From the NCBI GenBank assembly GCA_017448825.1, contig JAFSKR010000013.1:1-56183 (forward strand): DNA of 56,183 nucleotides, given 5' to 3'. The position numbers and the translations under genes were made by a program. The stretch comes from Bacteroidaceae bacterium (GTDB lineage Bacteria > Bacteroidota > Bacteroidia > Bacteroidales > Bacteroidaceae). Shown here in pieces: positions 37,732 to 49,674 of this stretch (the first letter of the stretch is position 1; each line of letters begins with the position of its first letter). Below the pieces are notes generated by a model, which did no database searches, was not told the DNA's origin, and saw nothing but the letters and a program-made list of their open reading frames with translations.

Positions 37732-38634
37732 ATGGTACATAACAAATTCAAAGGATTAGGCGTTGCGCTTATCACCCCCTTCACAAAGGAAGGAAAGGTG
37801 GATTTCACTTCTCTTAGACGCCTACTCGATTACCAACTTTCCAACGGCATTGATTTTGTCTGCCTTTTGGGCACGACCGCCGAAACACCCACGCTTTCAG
37901 CCGAAGAACGCCAACAGGTGAAAGACCTGGTGGTGGAGAAGGTGAACGGTTCTGTGCCCATCCTGATGGGATGTGGAGGCAACAACACCGCTGCTGTCGT
38001 TGAACAGATTGAAAGAGGCGACTTTAGGGGCATCGAGGGCATCTTGAGCGTCTGTCCTTACTATAACAAGCCTTCGCAGGAAGGACTTTACCAGCATTTT
38101 AAGGCTATAGCAACTGCTGCCGCCGCACGTAATCTTTCTGTGGTGCTCTACAACGTTCCCGGACGTGTGGGTGTCAATATGACTGCAGAGACCACTCTCC
38201 GATTGGCTAATGAGTGTGAAAACATCGTTGCCATCAAGGAGGCCTCGGGCAACTTTACGCAGATTGACGATATTATCAAGAATAAGCCAGCCAATTTCGA
38301 TGTCATCTCGGGTGATGATGGCATCACGTTTCCACTAATCACGCTGGGTGCAGTCGGTGTCATCTCCGTCATAGGCAATGCGCTTCCCAAGGAATTTAGC
38401 CGCATGGTGCGTTTGGCTCTGAATGGTGACTACAACAATGCCTTGACCATTCATCATCAATTCACCGAGTTGTTCAAGCTTCTCTTCGTTGATGGCAATC
38501 CAGCAGGTGTGAAAGCTATGCTCAACTCGATGGGGCTGATTGAAAATGAACTCCGTCTGCCTTTGGTTCCATCCCGTATCTCTACGATGGAAAAAATATC
38601 GTCCATAGTGAAAGACCTGAATATCAAGTGTTAA
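37732..38634 (+). CDS. dapA: 4-hydroxy-tetrahydrodipicolinate synthase
   Basis: A 300-residue class I aldolase condensing pyruvate with aspartate semialdehyde, the first committed step to diaminopimelate and lysine. Schiff-base Lys169 is in IVAIKEASGN, catalytic Tyr140 in VLYNVPGR, and Thr48-Thr49 in GTTAETPT (most relatives read GTTGE; the Gly-to-Ala change is small). SVCPYYNKPSQEG carries the other active-site Tyr. It is followed after 31 nt by a tagaturonate reductase gene, an unrelated pathway. Confidence 0.95.
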   Translation: MVHNKFKGLGVALITPFTKEGKVDFTSLRRLLDYQLSNGIDFVCLLGTTAETPTLSAEERQQVKDLVVEKVNGSVPILMGCGGNNTAAVVEQIERGDFRGIEGILSVCPYYNKPSQEGLYQHFKAIATAAAARNLSVVLYNVPGRVGVNMTAETTLRLANECENIVAIKEASGNFTQIDDIIKNKPANFDVISGDDGITFPLITLGAVGVISVIGNALPKEFSRMVRLALNGDYNNALTIHHQFTELFKLLFVDGNPAGVKAMLNSMGLIENELRLPLVPSRISTMEKISSIVKDLNIKC

Positions 38635-38665
38635 AGCTTCAAATCAACTAACTATCAATAACCTC

Positions 38666-40144
38666 ATGGCACTCAAAGCATTGAACGCTCGCACGGCTCC
38701 GAAGAGCCATGCACCCGAGAGAATCATCCAGTTTGGCGAAGGAAACTTCCTGCGTTGTTTTGTTGACTGGATTATCTACAACATGAACCAGAAGACCGAC
38801 TTCAATTCTTCGGTGGTCGTCGTGCAGCCGATTGAACGCGGTATGGTGGATTGGCTGAATGGGCAGGACTGCCTCTATCATGTCAATCTGCAAGGTCGTC
38901 TGAACGGTGAGAAGGTGAACTCCCTCACTCGTGTTGACTGCATTAGCCGTGCTCTCAATCCTTACAGTCAGAATCAGGCTTTCATGGCATTGGCCGAACA
39001 GCCAGAGATTCGCTTCGTCATCTCTAATACAACCGAGGCGGGCATTGCTTTCGACCCCGAATGCAAGTTCGCAGATGCCCCCGCTTCTTCCTATCCGGGC
39101 AAGCTCACTCAGCTGCTCTATCGCCGTTTCAAGACTTTTGATGGTGCGGCTGATAAGGGACTCATCATCATGCCTTGCGAGTTGATTTTCCTGAATGGAC
39201 ACCACCTGAAAGAGTGCATTTATCAGTATATAGAACTTTGGAAGGACGACTTCGGTGCCGACTATGCCGCTTTCAAGGACTGGTTCACTAAATATAATTA
39301 TGTGTGCGCCACGTTGGTTGACCGCATTGTGCCAGGTTTCCCACGTAAGGAGATAGCCGAGATTCAGCAAAAGGTTTGCTATGCCGACAACCTCGTTGTG
39401 CAGGGTGAAGCCTTTCATCTTTGGGTTATCGAGAAGCCTGAGAACATGGACATCGATGCCCTCAAGGCAGAGTTCCCTGCCGAAAAAGCTGGCTTGAATG
39501 TGCTCATTGCTCCCAGCGAGAAGCCTTACCACGAAAGAAAGGTGACTTTGCTGAATGGTCCCCACACGGTGCTTTCGCCTGTTGCCTATCTCAGCGGCAT
39601 CAACATTGTGCGTGATGCCTGCAACGATGAGGTGGTGGGCAAGTACATCCACAAGGTGCAGTTTGACGAGCTCATGCAGACACTCAACCTGCCGATGGAA
39701 GAGTTGCAGCAGTTCGCTACCGATGTCTTGGAGCGTTTCAACAACCCATACGTTGACCATCAGGTGACGAGCATCATGCTCAACTCGTTCCCCAAGTATG
39801 AGACACGTGACCTTCCTGGTGTGAAGGTGTATCTGCAGCGCAAGGGCGAGCTTCCACAGGGTCTCGTCTTTGGCTTGGCGGCCATCATCACCTACTACAA
39901 GGGCGGCACTCGTGCCGACGGTGCCCCTATCGAGCCAAACGATGCACCCGAAATCATGCAGCTGCTCAAAGACCTTTGGGCAACAGGCGACACACAGAAA
40001 GTGGCTGAAGGAGTGTTGGCAGCCGAGAACATCTGGAAGGAGAATCTCAACAAGACCATTCCAGGCCTTACGGCTCTTGTCAAGAAAGACCTTGACCTCA
40101 TTCAAGAGAAGGGTATGTTGGAGGCCGTGAAGACCATTTTGTAA
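38666..40144 (+). CDS. uxaB: Tagaturonate reductase (altronate oxidoreductase)
   Basis: A 492-residue NAD-dependent polyol/hexuronate dehydrogenase of the mannitol dehydrogenase superfamily. It shows IIQFGEGNFLRCFVDWIIY for nucleotide binding, VISNTTEAGIAFD, CELIFLNGHHLKECI and CATLVDRIVPGFPR, the UxaB-type pattern. It reduces tagaturonate to altronate in galacturonate catabolism. The partner genes uxaA and uxaC are not in this window, so substrate choice among related uronates rests on sequence resemblance only. A terminator follows. Confidence 0.9.
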   Translation: MALKALNARTAPKSHAPERIIQFGEGNFLRCFVDWIIYNMNQKTDFNSSVVVVQPIERGMVDWLNGQDCLYHVNLQGRLNGEKVNSLTRVDCISRALNPYSQNQAFMALAEQPEIRFVISNTTEAGIAFDPECKFADAPASSYPGKLTQLLYRRFKTFDGAADKGLIIMPCELIFLNGHHLKECIYQYIELWKDDFGADYAAFKDWFTKYNYVCATLVDRIVPGFPRKEIAEIQQKVCYADNLVVQGEAFHLWVIEKPENMDIDALKAEFPAEKAGLNVLIAPSEKPYHERKVTLLNGPHTVLSPVAYLSGINIVRDACNDEVVGKYIHKVQFDELMQTLNLPMEELQQFATDVLERFNNPYVDHQVTSIMLNSFPKYETRDLPGVKVYLQRKGELPQGLVFGLAAIITYYKGGTRADGAPIEPNDAPEIMQLLKDLWATGDTQKVAEGVLAAENIWKENLNKTIPGLTALVKKDLDLIQEKGMLEAVKTIL

Positions 40145-40168
40145 AGAAAGGCAGCAGAAAAACAGGAA

Positions 40169-40204
40169 GTGCTTGCAACTTTTCTGGTTGCAAGCATTTC
40201 TTTT
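40169..40204 (+). terminator. Terminator after uxaB
   Basis: Stem GCTTGCAAC (40171-40179) with GTTGCAAGC (40187-40195), then TTTCTTTT. Confidence 0.8.
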
Positions 40205-40217
40205 CAAAAAAAATGCT

Positions 40218-40225
40218 TACCTTTG
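40218..40225 (+). promoter_or_regulatory. Promoter -7 box of corA
   Basis: TACCTTTG, right after the uxaB terminator. The predicted start near 40231 leaves an unusually long leader, about 190 nt, before the corA ATG. Confidence 0.65.
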
Positions 40226-40291
40226 CACCTGATTTCCAGCTAAGGCTTGAAATCGTACAGAAAAAGAGAGTAATAACTAATCAAAACAACT

Positions 40292-40333
40292 ATGGACGAT
40301 TATCCGGCGAATAGTACCAATTGCCTGGGATAA
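40292..40333 (+). CDS. Possible 13-codon leader peptide upstream of corA
   Basis: ATG at 40292 opens a short frame reading MDDYPANSTNCLG and ends in TAA at 40331-40333, inside the corA leader. The stop codon touches the left arm of a hairpin (AGACTCA 40333-40339 with TGAGTCT 40359-40365), so ribosome position at the end of this frame could change folding. No proof of translation. Confidence 0.3.
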   Translation: MDDYPANSTNCLG

Positions 40334-40421
40334 GACTCACCTCTCACGCGGAGTTGCATGAGTCTTTGCCCCTCATTTTGTATTATTCTACATCGACAAG
40401 AAAGCAAAGGTTCAAACAACA

Positions 40422-41348
40422 ATGCGGACATTCTGGAATTTTAATGGCGGCATCAAGCACATTGACGCTTGGGAGCCAAATTGTTGGGTGCAGGTGACGT
40501 GCCCAGTGGATGACGATAGGGAATTTCTGGAGCAGCAACTTGGCATGCCCGACTATTTCATGGACGACGTTTCGGATGCTGACGAGCGCGCACGTTACGA
40601 CATGGATGAGGGTTGGCTCATGATTATCTTACGTGTTCCACATCTGAAAAGCGTCAGTTCCCGTAGCCCTTATACGACCATCCCGTTGGGTATCGTGTTG
40701 AAGGGTGACAAAATCATCACCATTTGCAATCAAGAGACGCGGATGATGCTCGACTTCGTGAACCACCAAATGCGTCGTGCGGAGGGGTTCACCGATGCGG
40801 CTGACTTGGTGTTCCGCCTCTTCCTGAGTGCTTCGGTGTGGTATCTGAAATATCTGAAGCAGGTGAACGGCATCATTGAGAAGGCGAAACGCGACCTTGA
40901 CAAGCACATCGACAACAAAGACCTCGTCAATCTCTCTCGCCTGCAAGACTCGCTCACCTACTTCGGCACGTCCATCCGGGGCAACGAGTCGCTGCTCAGC
41001 AAGCTGAAGTTCCGCCTGCCTGTGGACGAACTGGATGCCGAACTCATCGAGGACGTGAACATCGAGATGAATCAGGCACGCGAGACGACCGCCATCTACA
41101 TCAACATCCTTGACTCGACGATGGACACCTACGCGAACATTATTAATAATAACATGAATACGGTGATGCGCCTGCTCACATCGCTCAACATGATTATCCT
41201 TTTCCCCACCTTCATCACCTCCATGTTTGGCATGAACCTCATCAACGGCATGGAAAGGTGGACGATGGGTTTCCCTATCGCCATTATAGCCTGTGTGGTT
41301 TGTACGGCCGTATCGCTCTGGTGGTTCCGAAGGAAGAGGTGGCTGTGA
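40422..41348 (+). CDS. corA: CorA-type magnesium/divalent cation transporter
   Basis: A 308-residue inner-membrane channel. A long cytoplasmic N-domain of mixed structure and helices is followed by two C-terminal membrane spans (LLTSLNMIILFPTFITSMF and FPIAIIACVVCTAVSLWWF) separated by the signature GMN in SMFGMNLINGMERW, and a basic C terminus. It carries Mg2+, possibly Co2+ or Ni2+, inward. The start is the ATG at 40422, some 190 nt from the promoter. Confidence 0.94.
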   Translation: MRTFWNFNGGIKHIDAWEPNCWVQVTCPVDDDREFLEQQLGMPDYFMDDVSDADERARYDMDEGWLMIILRVPHLKSVSSRSPYTTIPLGIVLKGDKIITICNQETRMMLDFVNHQMRRAEGFTDAADLVFRLFLSASVWYLKYLKQVNGIIEKAKRDLDKHIDNKDLVNLSRLQDSLTYFGTSIRGNESLLSKLKFRLPVDELDAELIEDVNIEMNQARETTAIYINILDSTMDTYANIINNNMNTVMRLLTSLNMIILFPTFITSMFGMNLINGMERWTMGFPIAIIACVVCTAVSLWWFRRKRWL

Positions 41349-41351
41349 GGC

Positions 41352-41420
41352 GCGCCCTTCATCGCAATTACCTTGTGCCCTTCGTCGCAATTACGTTGCG
41401 CCCTTCATCGCAATTACGTC
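41352..41420. repeat. Three tandem 23-bp units downstream of corA
   Basis: Units 41352-41374, 41375-41397 and 41398-41420 follow GyGCCCTTCrTCGCAATTAC plus 3 nt, starting 3 nt after the corA stop. They share only unit length with the 33.67-kb array, not sequence. Confidence 0.88.
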
Positions 41421-41569
41421 TGTCGGCACCAAGGAATCGGGCAGGTCTTTCTGCTTCGCGATGATGATACTGCAACATGGACGTACCAATTTTTATGTGT
41501 GTGCGCCCTTTTTTATGTTTTCGGGCATAAAAAGAGGAGGAGATGCCGTGCCGTTTGGTGATTTATTTG

Positions 41570-41577
41570 TATTTTTG
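41570..41577 (+). promoter_or_regulatory. Promoter -7 box of serC
   Basis: TATTTTTG, predicted start near 41583, leader about 49 nt. Confidence 0.6.
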
Positions 41578-41631
41578 CAGTCGGTTTTATGGTAAAAAGA
41601 GACATATCATTTATCTAACAATAACATCAAA

Positions 41632-42699
41632 ATGAAAAAGTACAATTTTAATGCAGGACCTTCTATCCTTCCACGCGAGGTGATTGAACAGACTGCACAG
41701 GCTTGTCTTGATTTCAACGGGTCAGGACTTTCTTTGATGGAAATCAGCCACCGCGCCAAGGATTTCCAGCCAGTAGTTGACGAGGCAGTAGCACTCTTCA
41801 AGGAACTTCTCAACATTCCAGAGGGTTACTCCGTGCTCTTCCTCGGCGGCGGTGCAAGTCTTGAGTTCTGCATGGTTCCTTACAACTTCCTCGAGAAGAA
41901 GGCTGCCTACCTGAACACAGGTGTGTGGGCAACCAAGGCCGAGAAGGAAGCGAAGGCATTCGGCGAGGTGGTGGAAGTGGCTTCTTCTGCCGACAAGAAC
42001 TTCACCTACATCCCACGCAACTTCGAGATTCCTGCCGATGCTGACTATCTGCACATCACAACCAACAACACGATTTATGGTACTGAACTTCGCGAAGACC
42101 TCGACTCTCCCATCCCTGTGATTGCCGATATGTCTTCTGACATTTTCAGTCGTCCCGTTGATGTGAGCAAGTACGCCCTCATCTATGGTGGTGCTCAGAA
42201 GAACCTCGCTATGGCTGGCCTCACCTTCGTCATCGTGAAGGAAGACGCTCTGGGCAAGGTGTCTCGTCACATCCCCACCATGCTTGACTATCGCACTCAT
42301 GTGAAGAAGGGTTCCATGTTCAACACGCCTCCTGTGGTGCCCATTTATTCAGCCTTGATGAACCTTCGCTATCTGAAGGCTCACGGCGGTGTGGAAGCCA
42401 TGCAGAAGTTGGCTGAGCAGCGTGCCGAAATCGTCTATAACGAAATTGACCGCAACAAGCTCTTCGTCGGCACAGCCGAGAAGGACAGCCGTTCACTCAT
42501 GAATATCACCTTTGTCCTGAAGCCAGAGTATCAGGATTTGCAGGACGAATTCCTGAAGTTCGCCACCAGTCAAGGAATGGTGGGCGTGAAGGGTCACCGC
42601 GACGTGGGCGGTTTCCGCGCTTCTTGCTACAACGCTATGAGCATCGAAGGTGTGCAGGCCCTCGTGAAGTGCATGCAGGAGTTTGAGGCTCAACACTAA
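41632..42699 (+). CDS. serC: Phosphoserine aminotransferase
   Basis: A 355-residue PLP enzyme converting 3-phosphohydroxypyruvate to phosphoserine. It begins [13 protein letters not shown], with [25 protein letters not shown], and PLP lysine Lys190 in [12 protein letters not shown]. The C terminus has [20 protein letters not shown], which binds substrate phosphate. Length and start are normal. It is paired with serA 107 nt downstream, two successive steps in reverse pathway order. Confidence 0.96.
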   Translation: MKKYNFNAGPSILPREVIEQTAQACLDFNGSGLSLMEISHRAKDFQPVVDEAVALFKELLNIPEGYSVLFLGGGASLEFCMVPYNFLEKKAAYLNTGVWATKAEKEAKAFGEVVEVASSADKNFTYIPRNFEIPADADYLHITTNNTIYGTELREDLDSPIPVIADMSSDIFSRPVDVSKYALIYGGAQKNLAMAGLTFVIVKEDALGKVSRHIPTMLDYRTHVKKGSMFNTPPVVPIYSALMNLRYLKAHGGVEAMQKLAEQRAEIVYNEIDRNKLFVGTAEKDSRSLMNITFVLKPEYQDLQDEFLKFATSQGMVGVKGHRDVGGFRASCYNAMSIEGVQALVKCMQEFEAQH

Positions 42700-42734
42700 T
42701 TTGATTGTTTGATTTTTAACATATAATGCCCATA

Positions 42735-42785
42735 AATGCCCATGAATCATCATGAATAAAATACTTATGAACATTCGTGGGCATT
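42735..42785. repeat. Hairpin between serC and serA
   Basis: AATGCCCATGAAT (42735-42747) pairs with ATTCGTGGGCATT (42773-42785) over 13 bp with one mismatch. The words ATTCGTGG and CCATGAAT recur in the tkt-rpiB inverted repeat. Confidence 0.6.
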
Positions 42786-42806
42786 CATGTAAAAAAATAG
42801 AGAAAA

Positions 42807-43727
42807 ATGGCAAAAGTACTGATTGCTACAGAAAAACCATTTGCGGCAGCAGCTGTCAATGGAATCAAAGAGATTATTGAAGGTGCCGGCTTCGAGTTGG
42901 CACTCTTGGAGAAATATACAGAGAAGGCACAGCTCTTGAAGGCTGTGGCTGATGTGGATGCCATCATCATCCGTTCCGACATCATCGATGCTGAGGTGAT
43001 GGATGCTGCCAAGAACCTGAAGATTGTGGTTCGTGCAGGTGCAGGTTACGACAATGTTGACCTCGAAGCTGCTACCGCTCACAAGGTGGTGGTCATGAAC
43101 ACCCCTGGCCAGAACGCCAATGCGGTGGCAGAACTGGTGCTCGGCCTGCTCGTCTTCACCGTTCGCAACTTCTACAACGGAAAGGCTGGCTCCGAACTGA
43201 TGGGCAAGAAGCTTGGCATCCTCGCATTCGGCAACGTGGGTCGCAACGTGGCTCGCATCGCCAAGGGCTTCGGCATGGATGTGTCTGCATACGACGCTTA
43301 CTGTCCAGCAGAAGTGATTGAGGCTGCTGGCGTTCATGCTGCTGCATCTCAGGCAGAACTCTTCGAGACTTGCGACATCGTGTCTCTCCACATCCCTGCC
43401 ACCGACGAGACGAAGGGCAGCATTGGCAAGACACTCGTGGGCAGCATGAAGGAGGGAGCCATCCTCATCAACACCGCCCGCAAGGAAGTCATCAACGAGC
43501 CTGAACTCATCGCACTCCTCAAGGAGCGCACCGACCTCAAGTACATCACCGACATCAAGCCCATTGCCGATGCCGAGTTTGACCAGTTCGAAGGCCGCTA
43601 CTACTGCACTCCCAAGAAGATGGGTGCCCAGACAGCTGAGGCCAACACCAACGCAGGTCTTGCAGCAGCCAATCAGATTGTCGGCTTCATCAAGGACGGC
43701 ATCACGAAGTTCCAGGTGAACAAGTAA
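42807..43727 (+). CDS. serA: D-3-phosphoglycerate dehydrogenase, short form without ACT domain
   Basis: A 306-residue NAD-dependent enzyme making 3-phosphohydroxypyruvate, the first step of serine synthesis. It has VVRAGAGYDNVD, the Rossmann loop FGNVGRN and NTARKEVINEPEL with the catalytic Arg. Where most relatives have the catalytic His in TPHxG, this protein reads TPKKMGAQT (Lys270-271), the Lys variant (type III-K) also described for the Entamoeba enzyme. It lacks C-terminal ACT/ASB regulatory domains, so serine feedback through ACT is not expected. A strong terminator follows. Confidence 0.95.
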   Translation: MAKVLIATEKPFAAAAVNGIKEIIEGAGFELALLEKYTEKAQLLKAVADVDAIIIRSDIIDAEVMDAAKNLKIVVRAGAGYDNVDLEAATAHKVVVMNTPGQNANAVAELVLGLLVFTVRNFYNGKAGSELMGKKLGILAFGNVGRNVARIAKGFGMDVSAYDAYCPAEVIEAAGVHAAASQAELFETCDIVSLHIPATDETKGSIGKTLVGSMKEGAILINTARKEVINEPELIALLKERTDLKYITDIKPIADAEFDQFEGRYYCTPKKMGAQTAEANTNAGLAAANQIVGFIKDGITKFQVNK

Positions 43728-43761
43728 AAGCCAATCTTCGGAACAATAAAGGACATCAAAG

Positions 43762-43793
43762 AAAAAGAGGGACGTAGTTGCGCCCCTCTTTTT
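43762..43793 (+). terminator. Terminator after serA
   Basis: Perfect 10-bp stem AAAAAGAGGG (43762-43771) with CCCTCTTTTT (43784-43793), ending in a T5 run. Confidence 0.85.
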
Positions 43794-43800
43794 GCATCCT

Positions 43801-43943
43801 CTTATATTCCCCCATGCAGGCGGCATCATCTTTCCGATAATCTTATATCCCCCATGCAGGTGGCATCATACAGAACACTCCGAAAGCCAACGTCCCCTGA
43901 CCTTGCTTATATTCCCCATGCAAGCGGCATCATCTTTCCGATG
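43801..43943. repeat. Three dispersed copies of a 30-40-bp repeat
   Basis: Copies begin at 43801, 43842 and 43906 with CTTATATTCCCC, ATGCAGGCGGCAT, then CATC; copies 1 and 3 extend through TTTCCGAT. The core ATGC-N5-GCAT can form a small stem. Together with the serA terminator and the fucosidase promoter this accounts for most of the serA-fucosidase gap (43728-44068). Confidence 0.8.
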
Positions 43944-44040
43944 AGTGAAAATCTGTTTCCTTTTTGATGAAAAAGGCTTATGGAAACCATTTTTTCCTAT
44001 TTCCGACTCATCGTTTCCCTTCACTTCTGAAAAAAAATGA

Positions 44041-44048
44041 TACCTTTG
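44041..44048 (+). promoter_or_regulatory. Promoter -7 box of the fucosidase gene
   Basis: TACCTTTG; the predicted start near 44054 lies 15 nt before the ATG at 44069, which excludes the in-frame ATG at 43964. Confidence 0.7.
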
Positions 44049-44068
44049 CACCAACAAATACCAAAACT

Positions 44069-45853
44069 ATGAATGCATTGAAATTTCCACTTCCGTTATT
44101 GATGGCTTTATTGCCGTTCACCGCCCTTGCTTTCTTGTTGACAACGGCATGCGCACAAGCCCAAGTGTCCACCCAGCCAATCCCCTGCGGCCCCGTGCCA
44201 TCCGAGAACCAGCTGCGGTGGCAGGACATGGAAATGTATGCCTTTATTCATTACTCGCTGAATACCTATACCGATGAGGAATGGGGTTTCGGCAATGAGA
44301 AGTTGGAAATGTTCAACCCCTCCGACCTCGATTGCCGGCAATGGGCAAGAGTCTGTAAACAGGCGGGTATGAAGGGCATCATCTTCACAGCCAAGCATCA
44401 TTGTGGCTTCTGTATGTGGCCATCTGCCTATACCGAGTATTCCGTCAAAAATACTCCATGGAAAAACGGCAAGGGGGATGTGGTGCGAGAACTTGCCGAT
44501 GCCTGCCGAAAGGAAGGGCTCAAATTTGCCGTCTATCTCTCGCCCTGGGACAGGAATCATCCCGATTATGGAAAGCCTGAATACATCACATATTTCCGTA
44601 ATCAACTACGTGAACTGCTGACTCAATATGGCGACATCTTCGAGGTGTGGTTTGATGGCGCGAATGGTGGTGATGGTTGGTATGGAGGTGCGAATGAGAC
44701 ACGACGCATTGACGGCAAGACTTACTACAAGTGGGCTGAAACCTTTCGTATGATTCGTGAATTGCAGCCAAACGCCGTCATCTGGAACGATGGTGGCGAC
44801 AGGGGCGACCTGCGATGGGTGGGTACCGAAGCTGGCAATGTGGGAGAAACCAACTGGAGCCTGCTCAACGAAGAGGGCGAGGTCACTTGGCCCATGTTGC
44901 ATTATGGCTTGGAGGATGGTGACTCATGGGTGCCGGGCGAGACAAACACCAGCATCCGTCCTGGCTGGTTCTACCACGATGCGGAGAACGCTCATGTGAA
45001 AAGCCTCTCAAAGCTGATGGACACCTACTACAAAAGTGTTGGCCGCAACTCTACGCTTCTGCTCAACTTTCCAGTCGCCCCCAACGGACGCATCCATCCT
45101 AACGACAGCTTGCGCGGCATCGCCTTCAATAAGATGATACACGAAGTGTTCAAGGACGACCTTGCCAAGAAGGCAAAAATCAGTCGTGCCGATGACAATG
45201 CCACTTTCGTCATAGACTTCAAGAAACCCGTGACTTTCAATCGCTTCGTGGCGGAAGAAGACATCCGCTACGGGCAACGGGTCAAGAAATTCAGCCTTGA
45301 AGCCGAGGTTGACGGTCGGTGGCAACCCTTGAAAGACGAGTTGGCAGAAAACGGTGACGGCCTGACCACCATTGGCCATCGTCGCATTGTCTGCTTTCCC
45401 CGTGTTACAGCCACGTGCCTCCGTTTCAGGGTGATTGACAGCAAGTGCAATCCTATGATTAAACGCACCTCGGTCTTTCTGGCTCCAGAGCTGACGGCTG
45501 ATATTCCTGATTCTGGAGAGAAGAAGTCATCCAATCTGCACATTTTCTTCTCCAACTCCAAGCAGATGATGATTGACTACGACCAAGAGCGTACTGTCAC
45601 AGCCTTCCGCTATCTTCCTCCACAAGACACGCGTGACGGGCTCATCACCCACTACACCCTTTGGGTTTCCAACGATTGGCAAGAATGGCGGAAAGTGGCG
45701 TCGGGCGAATTCTCCAACATCGTGAACAACCCCATTTGGCAAACCATTAAGTTTCCATCTCCCGTTAGAGCGAAAATCCTCCGTTTCGAGGCTGACCGTC
45801 TGGCCGAAGGGGAACGCATGGGGTACGAAGATGTGGAAGTGGTCGGCGAATAA
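44069..45853 (+). CDS. Exported alpha-L-fucosidase (GH29)
   Basis: A 594-residue secreted enzyme. An N-terminal hydrophobic signal (residues 1-28, ending TTAC or AQA) precedes a GH29 catalytic barrel: AFIHYSLNTYTDEEWG, IIFTAKHHCGFCMWPS, LKFAVYLSPWDRNHP and nucleophile Asp196 in FEVWFDGANGG. The C-terminal 200 residues look like a discoidin/CBM32-type sugar-binding domain (LWVSNDWQEWRKVASGEF). It releases terminal L-fucose from glycans such as mucin or xyloglucan. With the GH2 enzyme 100 nt downstream it can strip successive sugars. Confidence 0.92.
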   Translation: MNALKFPLPLLMALLPFTALAFLLTTACAQAQVSTQPIPCGPVPSENQLRWQDMEMYAFIHYSLNTYTDEEWGFGNEKLEMFNPSDLDCRQWARVCKQAGMKGIIFTAKHHCGFCMWPSAYTEYSVKNTPWKNGKGDVVRELADACRKEGLKFAVYLSPWDRNHPDYGKPEYITYFRNQLRELLTQYGDIFEVWFDGANGGDGWYGGANETRRIDGKTYYKWAETFRMIRELQPNAVIWNDGGDRGDLRWVGTEAGNVGETNWSLLNEEGEVTWPMLHYGLEDGDSWVPGETNTSIRPGWFYHDAENAHVKSLSKLMDTYYKSVGRNSTLLLNFPVAPNGRIHPNDSLRGIAFNKMIHEVFKDDLAKKAKISRADDNATFVIDFKKPVTFNRFVAEEDIRYGQRVKKFSLEAEVDGRWQPLKDELAENGDGLTTIGHRRIVCFPRVTATCLRFRVIDSKCNPMIKRTSVFLAPELTADIPDSGEKKSSNLHIFFSNSKQMMIDYDQERTVTAFRYLPPQDTRDGLITHYTLWVSNDWQEWRKVASGEFSNIVNNPIWQTIKFPSPVRAKILRFEADRLAEGERMGYEDVEVVGE

Positions 45854-45929
45854 TAAAGGATAACTTCGAGCGAAGCGATAACTTCGCTAACTTCGTTAAC
45901 TTCAAAGATATACAACTTGCAAAACTTAA

Positions 45930-49076
<3,147 letters not shown>

Positions 49077-49114
49077 GACATGAGGGGCTGCAACGCCGCT
49101 TGTGGGGAATGCAA

Positions 49115-49163
49115 AAGAGAGGGCAACCATCCATTGACGGGGTGGTGCCCTCTCTTGTTTTTT
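49115..49163 (+). terminator. Terminator after the GH2 gene
   Basis: Perfect 11-bp stem AAGAGAGGGCA (49115-49125) with 49146-49156, followed by a T6 run at 49158-49163. The left inverted repeat of the island begins within it. Confidence 0.85.
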
Positions 49164-49190
49164 GAACTGTAGCACTGTAGCACTGCAACG
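49154..49190 (+). repeat. Left terminal inverted repeat of the island
   Basis: A 37-nt sequence containing GAACTGTAGCACTGTAGCAC then TGCAACG, with an internal GTAGCACT duplication. Its reverse complement lies at 56095-56130, with only one T fewer in the T run. Confidence 0.9.
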
Positions 49191-49240
49191 CCGTGTGCCT
49201 GCCACTTGCGAACGTTCCTCGGGGTCTTTAGTCCTCCCGC

Positions 49241-49630
49241 TCACTTTCGCTTCTTCTTGTTCACGTTGATGGGCGTGCTCTTCGGGAAGGCGATGGAGTA
49301 GGCGGCATCGAGGGCTTTCAGGTCGATTTGCTGGTAGAAATTGATGCCGAGCCGAATGGCGACGATTGCCCTGAGCAGTTCGCGGTGCTTGCGGGGGTAG
49401 AGCCGAGGTGGCGGCAGTTCGTCCCATCCGCACACATCCTCATCGAGCATCAGAGAAGCCTGATGGCACACCTCCCAGATGAAGTCGTCGTTGGCTTCGC
49501 TGCCAAACCAGTATTGTAGCACCCTGCGGATGCAGAACCGCCTGTACTGCTCCCGGAAGAGCCGCCTCGTGTGCTCCAGCCGAAGCCAGAGCTGCACGAA
49601 GCATGCCTGAGTGTTCTTGATTTCCATCAT
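49241..49630 (-). CDS. Island protein of unknown function (129 residues)
   Basis: A basic, Arg/Lys-rich protein with several Trp residues and a Lys-rich C terminus (NVNKKKRK); no signal peptide or membrane span. I do not recognise it. It is the last gene of the minus-strand island, after the primase gene; the 44-nt gap between them holds two CACTTATCACTT copies. Confidence 0.6.
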   Translation of the reverse strand: MMEIKNTQACFVQLWLRLEHTRRLFREQYRRFCIRRVLQYWFGSEANDDFIWEVCHQASLMLDEDVCGWDELPPPRLYPRKHRELLRAIVAIRLGINFYQQIDLKALDAAYSIAFPKSTPINVNKKKRK

Positions 49631-49674
49631 AACGTAGCAAATTTTTCACTTTTCACTTATCACTTTTTCACTTA

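Noticed and set aside
38648-40207. 519-codon open frame antisense to uxaB, with similar cases at 13193-14383 and 5874-7154
   Set aside because: Each is opposite a gene of a well-defined family, with no start context or domains of its own.
45903-45910. Minus-strand TATCTTTG box between the fucosidase and beta-galactosidase genes
   Set aside because: It would point into the fucosidase gene antisense, with no gene to serve; likely chance in a repetitive AACTTCG spacer.
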